In this document: positions 60,934 through 64,000 of the stretch, in pieces
Layout of the letters: each line of letters begins with the position of its first letter
Numbering within the stretch: the first letter of the stretch is position 1
Assembly (NCBI GenBank): GCA_025360015.1
Contig: JANYCZ010000067.1
Coordinates: 62,001-126,000, forward strand
DNA length: 64,000 nucleotides
Direction of reading: 5' to 3'
Source: Verrucomicrobiota bacterium
GTDB taxonomy: Bacteria > Verrucomicrobiota > Verrucomicrobiia > Verrucomicrobiales > Verrucomicrobiaceae
Notes under the pieces: model-generated
The model's input: only the letters and a program-made list of their open reading frames with translations
Told to the model about the DNA's origin: nothing
Databases searched by the model: none
Position numbers and translations under genes: made by a program

Positions 60934-61450
60934 GTGCAGGCCACAAGATCAAGCATGTACAAAACAAACTTGCAGTTTCGGGATGACGCTTCTCTACCAG
61001 CAGCCACAGCGCCATCGCTTCTTTGGCCCTTAAGCATGCCACTTTGGCATCTTCGCGTGTGATGCGTTTACTGACATTGTAATCGGCTTCATGACGATCT
61101 CTCTGAAGATCGCAAAAGATTTCCGCCAGCTCTTTTATCTCTACGCATGCTGGCACTCCGTGCCTCAACCACAGCGGCTTCAAAAGCTCGGATTGAGGAA
61201 TAGTTTTGGTAAATTCTTTGCAAAGACTCTGCATTTTCCCATGAACGAAGGCCCGGGATGCGAGTTCACGAAGCTGACGCCTCCCGGCTCCAGAACCAAG
61301 CAAATGCTTACAGGTAGAGTCGATCAGAAAATGAAAAAGCGCATAGTAGGCAGTTGATACGGCACGCCGAAGACTGGCTTGCTTGGGTTTGCCCTTTTCC
61401 CGTGTGGCAAGCTGGGACGCCTGAACAATCAAGTCATGCGCGAGACTCAT
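60920..61450 (-). CDS. HEPN-like protein
   Basis: 176 aa from ATG 61450. LRRAVSTAYYALFHFLI (27-43) is the hallmark first helix of many HEPN proteins. A later helix reads LAEIFCDLQRDRHEADYNV (108-126), with Arg and His in the place where HEPN RNases carry R-x(4-6)-H, but the spacing here is two, so ribonuclease activity is uncertain. The gene overlaps its upstream partner by 4 bp (ATGA, 61447-61450) and its 3' end overlaps the DUF3999 end by 14 bp. A two-gene toxin/defence-like unit is possible. Confidence 0.72.
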   Translation of the reverse strand: MSLAHDLIVQASQLATREKGKPKQASLRRAVSTAYYALFHFLIDSTCKHLLGSGAGRRQLRELASRAFVHGKMQSLCKEFTKTIPQSELLKPLWLRHGVPACVEIKELAEIFCDLQRDRHEADYNVSKRITREDAKVACLRAKEAMALWLLVEKRHPETASLFCTCLILWPALSGR

Positions 61451-61734
61451 AGTACTGCCTGTAAATCTCTCCTGCGACACGCACGGGTATAAACAAATCT
61501 GCCAGCGGGATCATTCGAGGTGAGCTGCTGCCGCACCCATGAGAACAACTGACGCAAATGAGACCAGTTCAACTCCGCTTCGGTAGTTCTGTCGGGAAAG
61601 ACTAGAATGGCCTCAATCGCCGAATCACCAATATGGTCATGGATGTCACGCACAACAACTTCACGAGGTACTGGCTTCAGCTTGGCCGCTTTGAAAGCTG
61701 CAGGTGTAAAATTTAGATCGGTCGCGGTGCTCAT
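61447..61734 (-). CDS. Partner protein of the HEPN gene, unknown family
   Basis: 95 aa from ATG 61734. The middle reads [20 protein letters not shown] then [20 protein letters not shown]; the end is basic ([14 protein letters not shown]). No known motif; it lacks the GSxxxGxxxxxSDxD of MNT nucleotidyltransferases often paired with HEPN toxins. The 4-bp stop/start overlap shows coupling, so it may be an antitoxin or regulator. Confidence 0.65.
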   Translation of the reverse strand: MSTATDLNFTPAAFKAAKLKPVPREVVVRDIHDHIGDSAIEAILVFPDRTTEAELNWSHLRQLFSWVRQQLTSNDPAGRFVYTRACRRRDLQAVL

Positions 61735-61849
61735 GTTGTTCACTATGTCCAAATTCGGCCTTTTCACAACTTGCGATTGGCGCGTCATCAGCTGTCCTGA
61801 CTGCTTGCAACCCCGGCCCTCATGCGGACGTTATCTCATTACCCCAACC

Positions 61850-64000
61850 ATGAGTGATACGACCGGCCAGCCCCCCAAATTTACCAATGCCCTCGCCAAG
61901 GAGCGTTCGCCCTACCTGCTGCAGCATGCGCACAATCCGGTGAACTGGCTGCCCTGGGGCGAGGAGGCGTTCAAGAAGGCGAAGGCCGAGGACAAGCCGA
62001 TCTTTCTCTCCTCCGGCTACTCGACCTGCCACTGGTGCCATGTGATGGAACGGGAGTCGTTTGAGAACGAGGAGACGGCGAAGCTGATCAACGAGAACTT
62101 CATTCCCATCAAGGTGGACCGCGAGGAGCGGCCGGATGTGGATCTGACGTACATGACGTATGTGCAGGCGGCGAGCGGCCATGGTGGCTGGCCGATGAGC
62201 GTGTTTCTCACGCCGGAGCTGAAGCCGTTTTATGGCGGCACGTATTACCCGCCGGAGAATACGCCGGGACGCATCGGCTTTAAAAATCTGCTGAATGAAC
62301 TGCACAAGGTGTGGAGGGAAGATCGCAAGGGTATCGACGAACGTGCGGCTCGATCCGTGGAGAAGCTGCAGGACCATTTGGACAACGAGAATACGGCGCT
62401 GGATGAGATCAATCACGAGACGCTGGTGCAGAAGGCTTACGATGATCTCTCGGGCTCGTTTGATTACCATGAGGGCGGGTTTGGCAGTGCGCCGAAGTTC
62501 CCGCGTCCGACGACGCTGAACATGCTGATGCGGGTGCACCGCATCCTGGCGGAGCGGAAGGGGAATGACCGGGAGTCCGAGAGCAACTGGGCGATGGAGA
62601 TGACAGTGAAAACGCTGCGCGGCATGGCGAATGGCGGCATGCGCGACCACATCGGCGGCGGGTTTCATCGCTACAGTGTGGATGGCTACTGGCACATCCC
62701 GCATTACGAAAAGATGCTGTACGATCAGGCTCAACTGCTCACTGCGTACACGGAAGCGTGGCAGCTCTCGCAGAATGTGCTGTTTGAAAACATCGTGCGC
62801 AGCACTGTGGCGTACGTGAAGCGCGATCTGCGGCAGAAGGATGGCGGCTTTTTCTCCGCTGAAGATGCGGACAGCTTGGCCAGTGCCGATGCGGAGCACA
62901 AAACGGAAGGGGCTTTCTATGTCTGGACAGCCACCGAGATCGACGAACTGCTGGGCAAGGAAAACGGCAGCATCTTCCGCTATGCTTACGGCGCACGCCG
63001 CGATGGGAATGCGCGGCCGGAAAGCGACCCGCATGGAGAGCTCAAGGGGCTGAACACTTTGTACCGCGCTATCTCATTCAAGAAGACGGCTGAGTTCTTC
63101 AAGAAGACGCCGGAAGAGATCAAAGGCATTATTGACCACGGCACTGCCACACTGTTTGAAGCGCGGGCGAAACGCCCGCGCCCGCATCTGGATGACAAGG
63201 TCATTGCTGCGTGGAACGGGCTCATGATCTCCGGGCTTGCTCGTGCGGGGGCGGCGTTTGGGGATGCGGAGATGATCGGGCTTGCGGCGGGTGCGGCGCA
63301 GTTTTTGCATGACCAGCTTTGCACGACACCCGGCAAGGAGCTGCATCGCTCCTGGCGTGGAGGTGAGCGTGGGCCGAGGGCTTTTGCGATTGATTATGCC
63401 TGTCTGATTCATGGGCTAGTTGATCTATACCAGGCGTCGTTTGAGGTGAAGTGGTTGCAATGGGCCACCGCGCTGCAGACGGAGATGGATGCGTTGTTTC
63501 TCGATACGAAAAACGGCGGGTATTACAGCGTGCATACTGACATGCCGAACAGCGTGCTGCGCATCAAGGAGGACTATGACGGAGCGGAGCCTTCGCCGAA
63601 TTCACTGGCTGCGCTCAACTTGGTGCGGCTGAGCGCGTTGCTGGCCAAAGACGAGTGGAAGAAGCAGGCGGAAAAGATTTTTGCGCTGTTTGGTTCGACG
63701 CTGCAAAGCAGTCCGTCGTCGGTGCCGGTGATGGCCATTGCGTTTGACATGCATCACCGAGGCAAGCAGCAGATTGTGCTGGCGGGGGATGTGGGAAGTG
63801 CGGCGTTCAAGGCGCTCGCGGGGGATGTGCGGCGGCGGTTTCTGCCTACGGCGGTGCTCCTCTGCGCTGATGGGGGAGCTGGTCAGCAATGGCTGGCAAC
63901 GCACAATGAGGTTCTCGCTGGGATGAAGCCGGTGAATGGGCAGGCTGCGGCGTATGTGTGCCAGAACTTTACGTGTAAGGCACCGGTGACGACGGTGGAG
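61850..64000 (+). CDS. SPATA20/YyaL-type thioredoxin-domain protein (DUF255), 3' end outside window
   Basis: At least 717 codons from ATG 61850, open to the last base. The N-terminal thioredoxin-like DUF255 domain opens with [21 protein letters not shown] and carries C-H-W-C-H-V-M (Cys60, Cys63). It is followed by an (alpha/alpha)6 barrel like N-acylglucosamine 2-epimerases: [68 protein letters not shown]. The family is widespread and its biochemistry is largely unknown. Normal length is about 690-750 aa, so only a short tail is missing. Confidence 0.95.
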   Translation, partial: MSDTTGQPPKFTNALAKERSPYLLQHAHNPVNWLPWGEEAFKKAKAEDKPIFLSSGYSTCHWCHVMERESFENEETAKLINENFIPIKVDREERPDVDLTYMTYVQAASGHGGWPMSVFLTPELKPFYGGTYYPPENTPGRIGFKNLLNELHKVWREDRKGIDERAARSVEKLQDHLDNENTALDEINHETLVQKAYDDLSGSFDYHEGGFGSAPKFPRPTTLNMLMRVHRILAERKGNDRESESNWAMEMTVKTLRGMANGGMRDHIGGGFHRYSVDGYWHIPHYEKMLYDQAQLLTAYTEAWQLSQNVLFENIVRSTVAYVKRDLRQKDGGFFSAEDADSLASADAEHKTEGAFYVWTATEIDELLGKENGSIFRYAYGARRDGNARPESDPHGELKGLNTLYRAISFKKTAEFFKKTPEEIKGIIDHGTATLFEARAKRPRPHLDDKVIAAWNGLMISGLARAGAAFGDAEMIGLAAGAAQFLHDQLCTTPGKELHRSWRGGERGPRAFAIDYACLIHGLVDLYQASFEVKWLQWATALQTEMDALFLDTKNGGYYSVHTDMPNSVLRIKEDYDGAEPSPNSLAALNLVRLSALLAKDEWKKQAEKIFALFGSTLQSSPSSVPVMAIAFDMHHRGKQQIVLAGDVGSAAFKALAGDVRRRFLPTAVLLCADGGAGQQWLATHNEVLAGMKPVNGQAAAYVCQNFTCKAPVTTVE

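Noticed and set aside
60920-61734. Classical MNT-HEPN toxin-antitoxin pair
   Set aside because: The partner lacks the GSxxxG...DxD motif and the HEPN R-H spacing is not R-x(4-6)-H.
61820-63034. 404-aa minus-strand frame at the right end
   Set aside because: It opposes the clear DUF255/SPATA20 coding frame that runs off the window, and has no domain of its own.
1-64000. tRNA, rRNA, CRISPR arrays, prophage or replication origin
   Set aside because: No cloverleaf with TTCGA-type T-loop, no rRNA core, no regularly spaced repeats, no phage structural genes and no DnaA-box cluster were recognised on reading both strands.

Overview
The window is about 64 kb of GC-rich bacterial chromosome. It most likely comes from the Verrucomicrobiota (Verrucomicrobiaceae-like, Prosthecobacter/Verrucomicrobium group). 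This is inferred from gene content: a FecR-LamG anti-sigma protein beside an ECF sigma factor, NIPSNAP and ThuA proteins, Tat-exported sugar isomerase-like proteins, a formylglycine-generating-enzyme-like domain fused to a kinase fold, and dispersed GC-rich repeats containing a GCGTCTTGGAGTGCGG-type core. No rRNA, tRNA, phage or intact insertion sequence was recognised.

Layout. 1-6.4 kb: MFS transporter tail, Gly-rich RRM protein, an ECF sigma / small membrane protein / Spy-like operon laid out like CnrH-CnrY-CnrX, an FHA-like membrane protein, SRPBCC and SDR proteins, DUF3253, TspO. 6.4-10.2 kb: nitrate/sulfonate-type ABC importer and a Tat-exported DUF3500 protein. 10.4-12.0 kb: a more AT-rich two-gene AAA ATPase + TOPRIM-like unit resembling split OLD/PARIS defence systems. 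12.1-17.6 kb: a catabolic cluster (SDR, DHDPS-family aldolase, amidohydrolase, AraC regulator, LsrF-type aldolase, lone DhaL kinase subunit). 17.6-20 kb: ECF sigma plus FecR-LamG protein. 20.2-24.6 kb: a coupled light-sensing operon (heme oxygenase, bacteriophytochrome, hybrid kinase/response regulator). 24.6-31.8 kb: AbrB/Doc pair, ThuA, acyl-CoA synthetase, 3D-domain protein, SBBP propeller, NIPSNAP and a duplicated-domain secreted protein.

31.8-34.3 kb is an accessory patch: a textbook integron attC site, small membrane-protein cassettes (one frameshifted), an RHH antitoxin and two 5' fragments of a PIN-like toxin gene. 34.5-45.5 kb: pabB, a proline-rich TPR protein next to a REC-pseudokinase-FGE fusion, secreted hydrolases, a TerB-like protein, a metallophosphoesterase and mutS. 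45.5-50.6 kb is a second accessory patch: a TIR-like FINCPFD protein with a small partner, two paralogous small proteins, a ParD/ParE locus with a stop in parE and a VapB/VapC locus with a deletion in vapC. 50.6-64 kb: heparin-lyase-like protein, NIPSNAP, thioredoxin, LysR, the DUF2339/DUF3999 pair (DUF3999 carries an in-frame amber codon), a HEPN protein with a partner, and the start of a SPATA20/YyaL-type protein running off the window.

The recurring theme is decay. Toxin genes in four separate toxin-antitoxin loci are broken or catalytically degenerate while the cognate antitoxins still look intact, and DUF3999 and one cassette gene also carry single-site lesions. Start codons are often without a clear Shine-Dalgarno; starts were chosen from domain boundaries, signal peptides and overlaps with the preceding gene.
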